This document shows, in pieces, positions 6,000 through 13,855 of a DNA stretch of 14,185 bases. Source of the DNA: Acidobacteriota bacterium. Lineage in GTDB: Bacteria; Acidobacteriota; Vicinamibacteria; Vicinamibacterales; CAVVIG01. Below the pieces are notes generated by a model. It ran no database searches and was not told where the DNA came from. It was given only the letters and a program-made list of their open reading frames with translations. Made by a program: the position numbers and the translations under genes. Position 1 is the first letter of the stretch, and each line of letters begins with the position of its first letter. The DNA is taken from contig QHWF01000132.1 in assembly GCA_003222455.1 (NCBI GenBank), positions 1 through 14,185 on the forward strand. Reading direction: 5' to 3'.

Positions 6000-7430
6000 A
6001 TGTTCCGCCTTCCCGCACTGGCGATGGGCATCATAAGCGTCATGCTCGCGGCGTGCGCACGTGAACAGGCGCGGCCTTACGATCTCGTGATCCTTCACGG
6101 ACGCGTGCTGGATCCCGAATCGGGGCTCGACGCCGTGCGCCACGTCGGAATCAGGAGCGGGAAAATCGCGGCCGTGTCTGAGACCCCGCTCACGGGTGTC
6201 CGCGTGATCGATGCGGCTCGCCACGTCGTGTCGCCCGGGTTCATCGACCTGCATGAGCACGGCCAGCAGGAGGACGCGTATCGCTTGATGGTGCGCGACG
6301 GCGTGACATCCGCGTTCGAGCTGGAGGTGGGCACGGGCGACGTCGCCGCCTGGTATGCCGCGCGCGACGCTGGCCAGATGGTGAACTATGGCGTGTCGGT
6401 GGGGCACATCCCGGCAAGGATGAAGGTGCTCGGCGATCCCGGCAAGGGCCTCCTGCCGGCCGGGATCGGTGGCAGCGGTACGGCCACTGAGGCACAGATG
6501 GCGGCCATGGAGGCTATTCTGCGCGACGGGTTGGCGCAGGGAGCCGTCGCCATGGGATTCGGCAGCGCATACACCCCGGGCGCGCCGATGTCGGAGATCG
6601 AACGCATGTTCCGGGTGGCGGCAGAGGGCGGCGTCTCGGCCCACATCCACATGCGCGGCGGCCTCGAGGGACTGCAGGAAACCATTGCGGCCGCCCGCGC
6701 CGCGCACACCGCCCTGCACATCGTGCACGTCAACTCGTCGGCCGATGCCGAGATCGACGCGTTTCTGATGGCGATCAAGGCCGCGCGTGACGCCGGGCAG
6801 GACGTGACGACCGAAGCGTATCCTTACGGCGCGGGCATGACCGAGATCAAGTCGGCGCTGTTCGACGATTGGCAGACCTGGCCGGATGCGCGTTTCGGGC
6901 TGCACCAACTCGTGTCAACCGGCGAGCGCCTCACACGAAGCACATTCGGCAAGGCCCGCGCCGCCGGCGGGACGGTGATCATCCACGGGCGATCCGAAGA
7001 ACAGACGCGGGCGGCCATCGCCAGCCCGCTCGCCATCATCGCCAGCGACGGATTCATCGAGAACGGTCGCGGGCACCCGCGCACGTCGGGCACCTTTGCA
7101 AAGGTGTTGGGCAAATACGTCCGCGAGGACAAGGTGGTGCCGCTGATGGAGGCTGTACGCCGCATGACGCTGGCTCCGGCACAGCGCCTCGAGCGGCGAA
7201 CGCCGGCGATGGCGAACAAGGGCCGCATCAAGCCGGGCGCCGACGCCGACCTGACGGTTTTCGATCCCGCGACGGTGATCGATCGGTCGACGTATGAAGA
7301 CGGCACCATCCCGTCGGCGGGCATCCCGTACGTGATTGTGGGCGGCCAAATCGTCGTCGATGGCGGTAACGTCACCGCGGCCCGGCCCGGCCGTGCGATT
7401 CGCGCACCGGTCGACGCGGGGCGGCGCTAG
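6000..7430 (+). CDS. D-aminoacylase-like amidohydrolase, lipoprotein
   Basis: ATG 6000 gives 476 residues and an N-terminal lipoprotein signal, MFRLPALAMGIISVMLAAC, with lipobox LAA-Cys19; an upstream start at 5958 would spoil it. After the beta-sandwich (YDLVILHGRVLDPESGLD) comes the metal motif GFIDLHEH (H85/H87). Then follow ELEVGTG (candidate bridging ligand region), AHIHMRGG, HIVHVNSS with a conserved His, and SPLAIIASDGF with the catalytic Asp. The C-terminal block GHPRTSGTFAKVLGKYVRE, EAVRRMTLAPAQRLE, GRIKPGADADLTVFDP is typical of N-acyl-D-amino-acid deacylases. The likely role is hydrolysis of N-acyl-D-amino acids or related amides at the cell envelope, perhaps from cell-wall or xenobiotic material (inference). 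No clear Shine-Dalgarno. The TAG stop is part of the CTAG boundary of the following repeat element. Confidence 0.87.
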   Translation: MFRLPALAMGIISVMLAACAREQARPYDLVILHGRVLDPESGLDAVRHVGIRSGKIAAVSETPLTGVRVIDAARHVVSPGFIDLHEHGQQEDAYRLMVRDGVTSAFELEVGTGDVAAWYAARDAGQMVNYGVSVGHIPARMKVLGDPGKGLLPAGIGGSGTATEAQMAAMEAILRDGLAQGAVAMGFGSAYTPGAPMSEIERMFRVAAEGGVSAHIHMRGGLEGLQETIAAARAAHTALHIVHVNSSADAEIDAFLMAIKAARDAGQDVTTEAYPYGAGMTEIKSALFDDWQTWPDARFGLHQLVSTGERLTRSTFGKARAAGGTVIIHGRSEEQTRAAIASPLAIIASDGFIENGRGHPRTSGTFAKVLGKYVREDKVVPLMEAVRRMTLAPAQRLERRTPAMANKGRIKPGADADLTVFDPATVIDRSTYEDGTIPSAGIPYVIVGGQIVVDGGNVTAARPGRAIRAPVDAGRR

Positions 7431-7574
7431 CAGGTTGCTGAAAAAGCCAGCAACCTGAAGTTTCAAGTAACAAGGCTCAAGTCAGAGCCGCCGAAATCCC
7501 GCCAAATTCTCGGTAGTTGAGACTTGAAACTTGACACTTGCAAGTTCAGGCTGCGTTTTTCAGCAGCCCGCTAG
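7427..7574. repeat. 148-bp CTAG-bounded inverted-repeat element (MITE-like)
   Basis: Both ends are CTAG (7427-7430 and 7571-7574). Reading inward, the left arm is CTAGCAGGTTGCTGAAAAA and the right arm, on the minus strand, is CTAGCGGGCTGCTGAAAAA (17 of 19 matches). Inner arms AAGTTTCAAGT (7458-7468) and ACTTGAAACTT (7522-7532) are a perfect 11-bp inverted repeat. Each end also has its own small hairpin. No protein is encoded. The layout resembles a miniature inverted-repeat element or a large REP unit inserted exactly at the stop codon of the amidohydrolase gene. Confidence 0.65.
7431..7457 (+). terminator. Perfect 10-bp hairpin right after the amidohydrolase stop
   Basis: CAGGTTGCTG (7431-7440) and CAGCAACCTG (7448-7457) pair perfectly around the loop AAAAAGC. 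The hairpin starts on the base after TAG. No T run follows on the plus strand, so if it acts as a 3' end it may stabilise RNA rather than terminate. It forms the left end of the CTAG-bounded element. Confidence 0.45.
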
Positions 7575-7590
7575 GAGTCGGTCTTCAATC

Positions 7591-7689
7591 GCCTAACGTC
7601 CTCTGTTATGTCCTCGTTTGCTCGGACTACGTCCGCCGCCCGGGAAGGGCGGCCCCGCATGCGGAGGCTCTTCGGTTAGGCCATCAGAG
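7591..7689 (+). promoter_or_regulatory. Candidate structured RNA leader of the TonB receptor gene
   Basis: Seen directly: GCCTAAC (7591-7597) pairs with GTTAGGC (7675-7681) and closes a domain. The domain contains CGGAC-tac-GTCCG (7623-7635), GCCGCCC-gggaa-GGGCGGC (7635-7653; shares one base with the previous stem) and the palindrome CCGCATGCGG (7655-7664). CTCTG (7601-7605) can pair with CAGAG (7685-7689), crossing the closing stem as in a pseudoknot. Structured in this way it could be a cis-regulatory RNA. It does not match the conserved boxes of the cobalamin riboswitch that often precedes TonB receptors. It could instead be another intergenic repeat; only comparison between genomes can tell. 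Confidence 0.4.
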
Positions 7690-7693
7690 AGAT

Positions 7694-7722
7694 TTGACAC
7701 CCGTGCCCGACGGGCGCAGGAT
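7694..7722 (+). promoter_or_regulatory. Possible sigma70-type promoter of the receptor gene
   Basis: TTGACA (7694-7699) is a perfect -35 consensus. Seventeen bases later CAGGAT (7717-7722) matches only three positions of TATAAT. If used, transcription would start near 7730, after the structured leader, and the mRNA would have a leader of about 47 bases. This competes with the leader-RNA interpretation of the upstream sequence. Confidence 0.35.
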
Positions 7723-7736
7723 GGGCGCGTTTTTTT
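7705..7736 (+). terminator. GC hairpin followed by T7, upstream of receptor start
   Basis: GCCC-gac-GGGC (7705-7715) can pair locally, or GCCC can pair with the second GGGC at 7723-7726. GCGC (7714-7717) can also pair with GCGC (7725-7728). Seven T residues (7730-7736) follow directly. This is the most terminator-like signal in the window and it lies before the receptor Shine-Dalgarno, so it could be an attenuator. The stem choices are mutually exclusive. Confidence 0.4.
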
Positions 7737-7761
7737 CGCCGAGCAGCGGCGTTGTTGTTCT

Positions 7762-7770
7762 GGAGGAGGT
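7762..7770 (+). promoter_or_regulatory. Strong Shine-Dalgarno of the receptor gene
   Basis: GGAGGAGGT lies six bases before ATG 7777. It is by far the best ribosome-binding site in the window. It fixes the start at 7777 rather than any upstream in-frame codon. Confidence 0.85.
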
Positions 7771-7776
7771 CCTGCG

Positions 7777-10700
7777 ATGAGAGCGTACCGGCTTGCGTTG
7801 TTCGTAGTCGTGTGCCTCGCGGGGGCGACTGTCGCAGACGCACAGGTGAACCGGGCCACGATTTCCGGCACGGTCACCGATTCGTTGGGAGCGGCCATTC
7901 CCGGCGTCACGGTTACGGTCACAGGCGAAAGCGGCCTCACCTTCACGGCACAGACCAACATGGCGGGTCAGTACACAGTGCCAAGCGTTCCCGTGGGCAC
8001 GTACGCCGCGAAGTTCGAAATAGAGGGCTTCAAGACGTTCGTTCGCGACAAGCTGACGCTGCAGGTGTCGCAGACGCTGCGGCTCGACGCGGAGCTGGCG
8101 GTCGGTCAGCTCGCCGAAACGGTGAGCGTGACGGGCACCCCGCAGCTGATCCAGCGTGAGACGCCCGACGTCGGGACGACGGTCACGCGAGACTACCTGA
8201 CCGCCCTTCCTCTTTCAATGGGCGGCGGCCGGTACCCGGAGACGTTCGCGTACAGGCTGTCGCCCGGCGTGGAGGGCGACACGTGGACGTCGCGCATCAA
8301 TGGCAGTCCGGCTTTCTCGAAGGAAGTGCTGCTCGAGGGCGCGTCGGTGACGACCTATCTCGCGGGTCATTTCGGCGAATCCAGCGTCTCCATGGAGGCC
8401 CTGCAGGAATTCAAGGTCCAGACGAGCGGTCTCTCGGCGGAATTCGGCCGCACGGGCGGAGGAGTGTTCAACTTCGTCATGCGTTCCGGTGAGAACCAGG
8501 TGCATGGGACCGGCTTCGGGACTCTCCGGAACGAGGCGCTGAACGCGAATACGTTCCTCAACGAGGCCGCCGGCCGGCCGAAGCCACGCGATCGGCAGTC
8601 GAATTACGGCGGCAGCTTCGGCGGCCCGGTCCGGATTCCGGGCGTGTACGACGGTCATAACCGCACCTTCTTCTTCGCGGCGGCGGAAAAATTCAAGGTG
8701 CGCAGTTACGTCTATGCCGCGCCAAACCGCTCGGTGCCGCAGCTGGAGATGTACAACGGCGACCTGAGCCGGCTGCTCACGAGCACCGTCGTCGGGACCG
8801 ACGCGCTGGGGCGTCCGATTTTCAGGGGCGCCATTTACGATCCGCTGACGCTCCGGGAGGTGAACGGAGTGTTCGTCGCGGACGCGTTCCCCGGTAACGT
8901 CATCCCGGCGAACCGCATCAGCCAGGTCTCCCGCCGGATCGGCGAGATTGCGAAGCAGCACTATGTGCCGGTCAACGACGCGCTGACGGCCAATAACCTG
9001 TTCCCGACGCAGAACACGCCCGAATTCGATCAGAACCAGTGGTCGTTCAAGATCGACCAGGTCGTGTCGGCGCGGCAGCGTCTCAGCGGCAGCCTCGCGC
9101 GCAACACGCGGCCGCGCCTGCTCCTTGACGCGGGCGGTATCTGGGACGCGAACGATCCCATCGGCGGACCGCTGTCGACCGCGCGGCGTCAGGTGATCAA
9201 CTCGTGGCTCGCCCGCGTGGCGCATGATTACACGATCTCGCCGGCGCTTCACAACAGCCTGATTCTGTCGTTCAACCGCATGGCGAACCCGAACCGGTCG
9301 GCGCACGTCGCCGACTCGTGCGGCGCGCTGCTCGGCATCAAGGGTGTGCGACAGGATGGGCCTTGCCCCCGCATCACGTGGGGCGCCGGACCCGCGGGGG
9401 TCAGCTTCGATCCGATCGGGGATCCGCAGGACGACTTCCAGGCCTACAACTCCTGGGGCGTGGCGAATTCGCTCGGCTGGTCGAAGGGTCGCCACTTCAT
9501 GAAGGTCGGCGCCGACATACGCGGGAATCAGCTGAACACGCAACCGCTTGGGAACCTTGCCGGCACGTTCAACTTCACGGCGGCGCAGACCGGTATTCCA
9601 GGCGTCAATTTCGTCGGCCATTCCTTCGCGTCGTTTCTCCTCGGCGGCGTGAACAACGCGAGTGTCGGCGTGCCGCTGAACCTGGCCGGCCGGACGTTCT
9701 ACTATGCCGGCTACGCGCAGGACGACTTCAAGGCGACGCCGAAGCTCACGCTGCAGCTCGGCCTTCGCTACGAATACCAGCCGCCGGCAGTCGAGACGCA
9801 CGATCGGACGTCGAACTTCGATTTGACCGTCACCGATCCGCTGACGGGCATGAAGGGGGCGGTGGTGTTCGCGGGCGACGGTGCCGGCCGCACGGGCAGC
9901 CGGACGTTCGTCGCGAGCGACAAGACGAATTTCAGCCCGCGCGTCGGCGGCGCGTACGCGCTGACCGACCGCACGTCGCTCCGCGCCGGGTATGGAATCT
10001 TCTACGGCGCCAACGTGTTCAACGGGTTCTCATCGGTTCCCTTCTCGCGCGGGTTCGGCGGCACGAACAATATCTCGAACCCGCTGGCCCACACTTCGAT
10101 GTTCAACTGGGACGCCGGCTATCCGGACGCGTTCGTTGCGGCCGCGATCGATCCGACCTCGTGGCGTCTCGGCGGCGTCACGCACTGGGACCCGGACGCC
10201 GGCCGCATTCCGCTCACGCACCAGTGGAACGTCAACGTTCAGCGTCAGCTGTTGCAGAACCTCACGGTCGACATCGGGTATGTGGGCACGCGCTCCAGCG
10301 GCATCTGGGTAGGCGACCTCGCGCACAAGAACCAGCTCGATCCGAAATATCTGAGCTTCGGGCCGAACCTGAGCACGATTCTGCGCACCGACGCCGACGC
10401 GCAGCGCTTCGGCCTGCCCGGTCTGCCCTATCCGGAGTTCGCCGGCGGGCAGCTCTGGCAGGCGCTCGTGCCGTTCCCGCACCTGGCGCGCAACGGTATC
10501 GGCCTGACGACGTTCGACTCGCCGCTCGGCCGATCCCGGTACGACGGGCTCCAGATCGCGGTGAACCGACGGTACGCCAATGGCCTGACGGTCTTCGGCA
10601 ACTACAACCTTTCGAAGACGCTTCAGAATATGGAGAGCGCGCTCAGGAACGACAACAGCGGCCGGCCGCTCGACTACTACCACCTGGACCTGGAGTACGG

Positions 10701-11304
10701 CCTGGGTGACTTCGATCAGACACATACCTGGAAATTGGCAGTCGTTTACGAGGTCCCTGTCGGCCACGAGCGCCGATTCGGCGCGGACATCCCTGGTGTG
10801 CTCGACGCCATCGTCGGCGGCTGGACCGTCAGCATGATCGGCAACTACGCGAGCGGTACGCCGCTCCGATTTACAGGCAGCGCGATTCCGGGATGGAACG
10901 GCCGGGCGAACCGTCCCGATGTGAGGAATCCGGACGGCCGCCCGTTCCTCGCCGGGTTCGATTCATCGAATTTCAATCCGGCGGCGATTGCGCAGGGCAA
11001 CTATGCCGACCATCGCTATCTCGTGCCCGGGCTCATCGTCGATCATGCGCCGTTCACGCTCGGTAATGCCCCGTTCGTCCTTGATGTGCGCGACCCGTTC
11101 GCGCGCAACGAAGACATCAGCATCCAGAAGGGATTCCGCCTCGGCCAGCAGATGCGGATGCAGGTGCGGGGCGAGCTGTTCAACGTCTTCAATCGCCGCA
11201 CGTTCACGGGAATCAACACGAACGTTCTCGACGAGCGCTTCGGGCAGGTCACGAACGTCACCGGAAATCGCGTGGGACAGCTCGGCGTGAGGCTGGAATT
11301 TTAG
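7777..11304 (+). CDS. Oar-like TonB-dependent outer-membrane receptor
   Basis: The product has 1175 residues. Residues 1-23 (MRAYRLALFVVVCLAGATVADAQ) are a signal peptide. Residues about 25-105 (ISGTVTDSLGAAIPGVTVTV to LAVGQLAETVSVTG) form a carboxypeptidase-regulatory-like Ig domain, as in Oar and SusC-type receptors. A plug-like region follows (LSAEFGRTGGGVFNFVMRSG), then a long beta-barrel with alternating aromatic strands (FYYAGYAQDDFKATPKLTLQLGLRYEY, TVDIGYVGTRSSGIW). It ends in RVGQLGVRLEF, a C-terminal Phe expected for Bam-dependent insertion. By family it takes up large or scarce ligands across the outer membrane using TonB energy; the ligand is unknown. No SusD-like partner is adjacent, which is usual for the many orphan receptors of Acidobacteriota. 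It is likely monocistronic, with a long structured leader upstream and an inverted repeat after the stop. Confidence 0.93.
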   Translation: MRAYRLALFVVVCLAGATVADAQVNRATISGTVTDSLGAAIPGVTVTVTGESGLTFTAQTNMAGQYTVPSVPVGTYAAKFEIEGFKTFVRDKLTLQVSQTLRLDAELAVGQLAETVSVTGTPQLIQRETPDVGTTVTRDYLTALPLSMGGGRYPETFAYRLSPGVEGDTWTSRINGSPAFSKEVLLEGASVTTYLAGHFGESSVSMEALQEFKVQTSGLSAEFGRTGGGVFNFVMRSGENQVHGTGFGTLRNEALNANTFLNEAAGRPKPRDRQSNYGGSFGGPVRIPGVYDGHNRTFFFAAAEKFKVRSYVYAAPNRSVPQLEMYNGDLSRLLTSTVVGTDALGRPIFRGAIYDPLTLREVNGVFVADAFPGNVIPANRISQVSRRIGEIAKQHYVPVNDALTANNLFPTQNTPEFDQNQWSFKIDQVVSARQRLSGSLARNTRPRLLLDAGGIWDANDPIGGPLSTARRQVINSWLARVAHDYTISPALHNSLILSFNRMANPNRSAHVADSCGALLGIKGVRQDGPCPRITWGAGPAGVSFDPIGDPQDDFQAYNSWGVANSLGWSKGRHFMKVGADIRGNQLNTQPLGNLAGTFNFTAAQTGIPGVNFVGHSFASFLLGGVNNASVGVPLNLAGRTFYYAGYAQDDFKATPKLTLQLGLRYEYQPPAVETHDRTSNFDLTVTDPLTGMKGAVVFAGDGAGRTGSRTFVASDKTNFSPRVGGAYALTDRTSLRAGYGIFYGANVFNGFSSVPFSRGFGGTNNISNPLAHTSMFNWDAGYPDAFVAAAIDPTSWRLGGVTHWDPDAGRIPLTHQWNVNVQRQLLQNLTVDIGYVGTRSSGIWVGDLAHKNQLDPKYLSFGPNLSTILRTDADAQRFGLPGLPYPEFAGGQLWQALVPFPHLARNGIGLTTFDSPLGRSRYDGLQIAVNRRYANGLTVFGNYNLSKTLQNMESALRNDNSGRPLDYYHLDLEYGLGDFDQTHTWKLAVVYEVPVGHERRFGADIPGVLDAIVGGWTVSMIGNYASGTPLRFTGSAIPGWNGRANRPDVRNPDGRPFLAGFDSSNFNPAAIAQGNYADHRYLVPGLIVDHAPFTLGNAPFVLDVRDPFARNEDISIQKGFRLGQQMRMQVRGELFNVFNRRTFTGINTNVLDERFGQVTNVTGNRVGQLGVRLEF

Positions 11305-11326
11305 ATTTGAGCGAGCGTCACGATTG

Positions 11327-11393
11327 AACGCTAAGGCCGCAAAGGACGCAAAGAAAGCCAGTGTTTCTCAGCGGCCTTCGCGGCCTTTGCGTT
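11327..11393. terminator. Nonamer-repeat inverted repeat between convergent genes
   Basis: The left arm is three tandem nonamers, GCTAAGGCC-GCAAAGGAC-GCAAAGAAA (11330-11356). The right arm, read on the minus strand, is GCAAAGGCC-GCGAAGGCC-GCTGAGAAA (11390-11364). Including the AAC/GTT ends, the arms pair at 24 of 29 positions (11327-11355 / 11365-11393) around a 9-base loop. It starts 22 bases after the receptor stop and ends 20 bases before the CRTAC1 stop, so it fits a bidirectional terminator. The internal 9-base periodicity also marks it as a repeat family. Confidence 0.6.
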
Positions 11394-11413
11394 CCAAGGC
11401 GGCTTTTCACGGG

Positions 11414-13714
11414 TTATTTCCCCGCCCGCTGTTCGACCTCCTCGATCGTCAGGATCCGATTCAGGGCGGGATGCTGGATCGTCTGTTGCGTCCCGCTCGG
11501 CCAGCGCAACGTGAGACGTGTCACGCGCCGGTTCGGCGGCACGCCGAAGTGGACGCGCGGGTCGCTGGACGACGCGAAGCCGGCGGACGTGGTTGCGTGG
11601 TTCACGATCACCCGGCCATCATCCAGCGTCGCGCGAACGATCGTTCCGAGGCCGTCCCGGTTCGACGTTCGTCCCACCAGACGCAGCATCAACCATTGCC
11701 CCGCAGACGTCGACACATTTCGCAGGACCTTCGCGCGGCCGCCCAGGGCAGTCACCACCAGATCGAGACGCCCGTCGTTATCGAGATCGACGACGGCCGC
11801 GCCGCGATGCGCGCCGGGCTTGTTCAAGTCGCCCGCTTCTGACGATGCGTCGCGGAACGTTCCGTTTCCGCGATTGATCAGCAGCGAGTTGCTCTGCCGG
11901 TACGATCGGCCCTGAATCGATTCGACGTTGTCCGTCACGTGGCCGTTGGCCGAAAACAGGTCCTTCCAGCCGTCGTTGTTGTAGTCCGCGATCGGATTGC
12001 TCCAGCCGGCGTACGGCAGCGTGGCGAGCGTAATCCCCGACTGGTCCGACACATCGTCGAAGTGTGTTCCGGCGTGCCGGTAGAGAAGAAACCCTTCGTT
12101 GGAGAGGTCGGTGACGAAGAGATCGAGGTGGCCGTCGTTGTCGATGTCACGGAGGTCCGCGCCCATCGCCGACACGGGCGAGCCGAACTCGTTGACCGCC
12201 ACACCCCACGCCGCCGCGATGTCCTCGAACGTGCCATTGCCGCGATTGCGAAACAGGAAATTCGGTTCCGCGTCGTTCGCGACGAACACGTCGGGCCATC
12301 CATCGTCATCCACGTCACCAACCGCCGCTCCCATACCCTTTCCAGGATGACGCCAGACGCCCGAATCGATCGACACGTCGCGGAATGTTCCGTCGCCATT
12401 GTTTCGGAACAATTGATTGGGGAGCGGCGCGTAATGCCTCGGATGGCAATACGTGCGCAAGCCTGGCGCCTTCTCGCCGCAGTACGGCTCGCGCGCGGGA
12501 TCCCACACGCAGTAATTCACGATGAACAGATCGAGCCAGCCGTCGCGATCGAAGTCGAGCCAGGCGCCGTGGATGCTCCACATCGGTCCCGACTGTGGAT
12601 GCACACTCGACAAATGGGCCTCCGCGGTGACGTCGCGGAACGTTCCGTTTCCGAGATTGCGATAGAGGATATTGCGCCCGACGCCCGCGACGAAGAGATC
12701 AGGAAATCCGTCGTTGTCGAAATCCGCTGCCGCGGCGCCCATCATGTAGCCGTCCCCCTGCACGCCGGCGAGCTCGGTCACGTCGGCAAAACGGCCGTGG
12801 CCGAGGTTTCGATAGAGACGGTTCCACTCGTCGGGCCCCGAGCGGCGAAGCGACGGACTCTCCGCGCCGTTGGTGAAGTAAATGTCCATGAGGCCGTCGC
12901 GGTCGTAATCGAGCACGGCGACGCCGCCGGGCATGGTTTCGATCTGGTGTTTCTCCGGTGTGGGAGAGTTCCGGAGCGTGAAGGCCACGCCCGCCTCCGC
13001 CGCGATATCGACGAAGCGCGGCGCCGGAAGCGTTTCAGCCGGGGCCGGTAGAGAACGTCGCGTGATGACGGCCGGACGCCGCTCGAGCGCCCGCAGCGCG
13101 TCCCTGACGAGAGGATGCGCCGGGTCGATCGCCGCGGCGCGTCGCGCCTGCGCTTCCGCCTCCTCGCGGCGGTTGACGCGAAGGAGGAACACCGCGTAGG
13201 ACGCGTGCGGTTCGACGGCGGGCTGCGAACGCCGCGCGTTCGTCTGGATCGCACGCGCGAACGTGGCATCGGCCATTTCGATCCGGCCGAGGCCGACATA
13301 CGCATTCGCCAGCGCGGTCAGCGCCGCCACATCGGACGCGTCGAGCCGCACCGCGCGGTCGAGCGCCCGCGCCGCCTCGCCGAACCGTTGCGCGTCCTGA
13401 TGCAGCCGGCCGAGCAGCGACCACGCTTCCGCATCGGTGCCGTCCGTCCGCACGAGGCGCTCGAGGTGTGTGGCAGCGTCGGAGGTCGCGTTGGCGGCGA
13501 TGAGCACCCGCGCGAGCAGTTTCCGCGCGAGTCGGTCATCCGGCCATGCCGAGACGAGCCGTTCGAGATCGGCGCGCGCCTGTGCGTAATCGCCGGCCTG
13601 AGCGAGCGCGAGCGCACGACGCTTGATGGCATCCGGATCCACGCCCTGCGCCAGCGAAACAGCGAACGCGAGGATGACGGCGAGCGATCCGGACGCGATT
13701 CGTTTCACGGCCAT
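11414..13714 (-). CDS. TPR + FG-GAP repeat + ASPIC/UnbV (CRTAC1-like) exported protein
   Basis: ATG 13714 gives 766 residues with a signal peptide, MAVKRIASGSLAVILAFAVSLAQG; an upstream in-frame TTG at 13774 would bury it. Residues ~25-205 are TPRs (for example AEAWSLLGRLHQDAQRFGEAARALDRAVRLDAS). From ~225, RFVDIAAEAGVAF opens a beta-propeller-like part with seven calcium-type loops: DYDRDGLMD, DFDNDGFPD, DFDRDGWLD, DVDDDGWPD, DIDNDGHLD, DYNNDGWKD and DLDNDGRLD. Many are followed by LYRNLGNGTF-type strands. The last ~75 residues (MLRLVGRTSNRDGLGTIVRATL to RLTLRWPSGTQQTI) are the ASPIC/UnbV domain. Such proteins are abundant in Acidobacteriota and Planctomycetota; a role in extracellular binding or adhesion is inferred, no enzymatic activity is known. 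Convergent with the TonB receptor. No good Shine-Dalgarno is seen. Confidence 0.92.
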   Translation of the reverse strand: MAVKRIASGSLAVILAFAVSLAQGVDPDAIKRRALALAQAGDYAQARADLERLVSAWPDDRLARKLLARVLIAANATSDAATHLERLVRTDGTDAEAWSLLGRLHQDAQRFGEAARALDRAVRLDASDVAALTALANAYVGLGRIEMADATFARAIQTNARRSQPAVEPHASYAVFLLRVNRREEAEAQARRAAAIDPAHPLVRDALRALERRPAVITRRSLPAPAETLPAPRFVDIAAEAGVAFTLRNSPTPEKHQIETMPGGVAVLDYDRDGLMDIYFTNGAESPSLRRSGPDEWNRLYRNLGHGRFADVTELAGVQGDGYMMGAAAADFDNDGFPDLFVAGVGRNILYRNLGNGTFRDVTAEAHLSSVHPQSGPMWSIHGAWLDFDRDGWLDLFIVNYCVWDPAREPYCGEKAPGLRTYCHPRHYAPLPNQLFRNNGDGTFRDVSIDSGVWRHPGKGMGAAVGDVDDDGWPDVFVANDAEPNFLFRNRGNGTFEDIAAAWGVAVNEFGSPVSAMGADLRDIDNDGHLDLFVTDLSNEGFLLYRHAGTHFDDVSDQSGITLATLPYAGWSNPIADYNNDGWKDLFSANGHVTDNVESIQGRSYRQSNSLLINRGNGTFRDASSEAGDLNKPGAHRGAAVVDLDNDGRLDLVVTALGGRAKVLRNVSTSAGQWLMLRLVGRTSNRDGLGTIVRATLDDGRVIVNHATTSAGFASSSDPRVHFGVPPNRRVTRLTLRWPSGTQQTIQHPALNRILTIEEVEQRAGK

Positions 13715-13801
13715 CGATTCAGCCCAAGCGAGCGCGCGTTGTATTTTCCTGGCCCCGACCTCAGCCCTTGCCAAAAGACGAGCGAGCCGCGACCTAGATG
13801 C

Positions 13802-13851
13802 CTTCTAAAGCCGATGTCTGTGCGATTGAGACAAGTTTTCGGCTTTAGAAG
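13802..13851. repeat. 13-bp perfect inverted repeat with inner stem
   Basis: CTTCTAAAGCCGA (13802-13814) and TCGGCTTTAGAAG (13839-13851) pair without mismatch. Directly inside, TGTCT (13815-13819) pairs with AGACA (13829-13833), leaving a short bulge. It lies between the cytochrome gene and the CRTAC1 gene, upstream of the latter. It could be a terminator for readthrough from the cytochrome gene, or a mobile palindrome. Confidence 0.5.
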
Positions 13852-13855
13852 CTGT

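Noticed and set aside
5985..6908. A 307-codon minus-strand frame opposite the amidohydrolase lipoprotein
   Set aside because: The plus frame has intact amidohydrolase motifs; the antisense frame has none.
7427..7574. Insertion sequence with its own transposase
   Set aside because: At 148 bp it has no coding capacity; only a non-autonomous element or paired REP can be supported.
7591..7689. Cobalamin riboswitch upstream of the TonB receptor
   Set aside because: The conserved cobalamin boxes were not seen; only generic stems are present, so the class was left unnamed.
7618..7776. N-terminal extension of the receptor by 53 residues
   Set aside because: The GGAGGAGGT site and signal peptide fix the start at 7777; the extension would translate hairpin-rich leader sequence.
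8215..9801. A 528-codon open frame on the minus strand inside the receptor gene
   Set aside because: It is Arg-rich, lacks family motifs, has no ribosome site and lies opposite a well-supported receptor frame; long antisense frames are expected in GC-rich DNA.
11939..13051. A 370-codon plus-strand frame opposite the CRTAC1 gene
   Set aside because: Its Val/Arg/Glu-rich repeats are the mirror of the DxDxDG calcium loops on the true strand.
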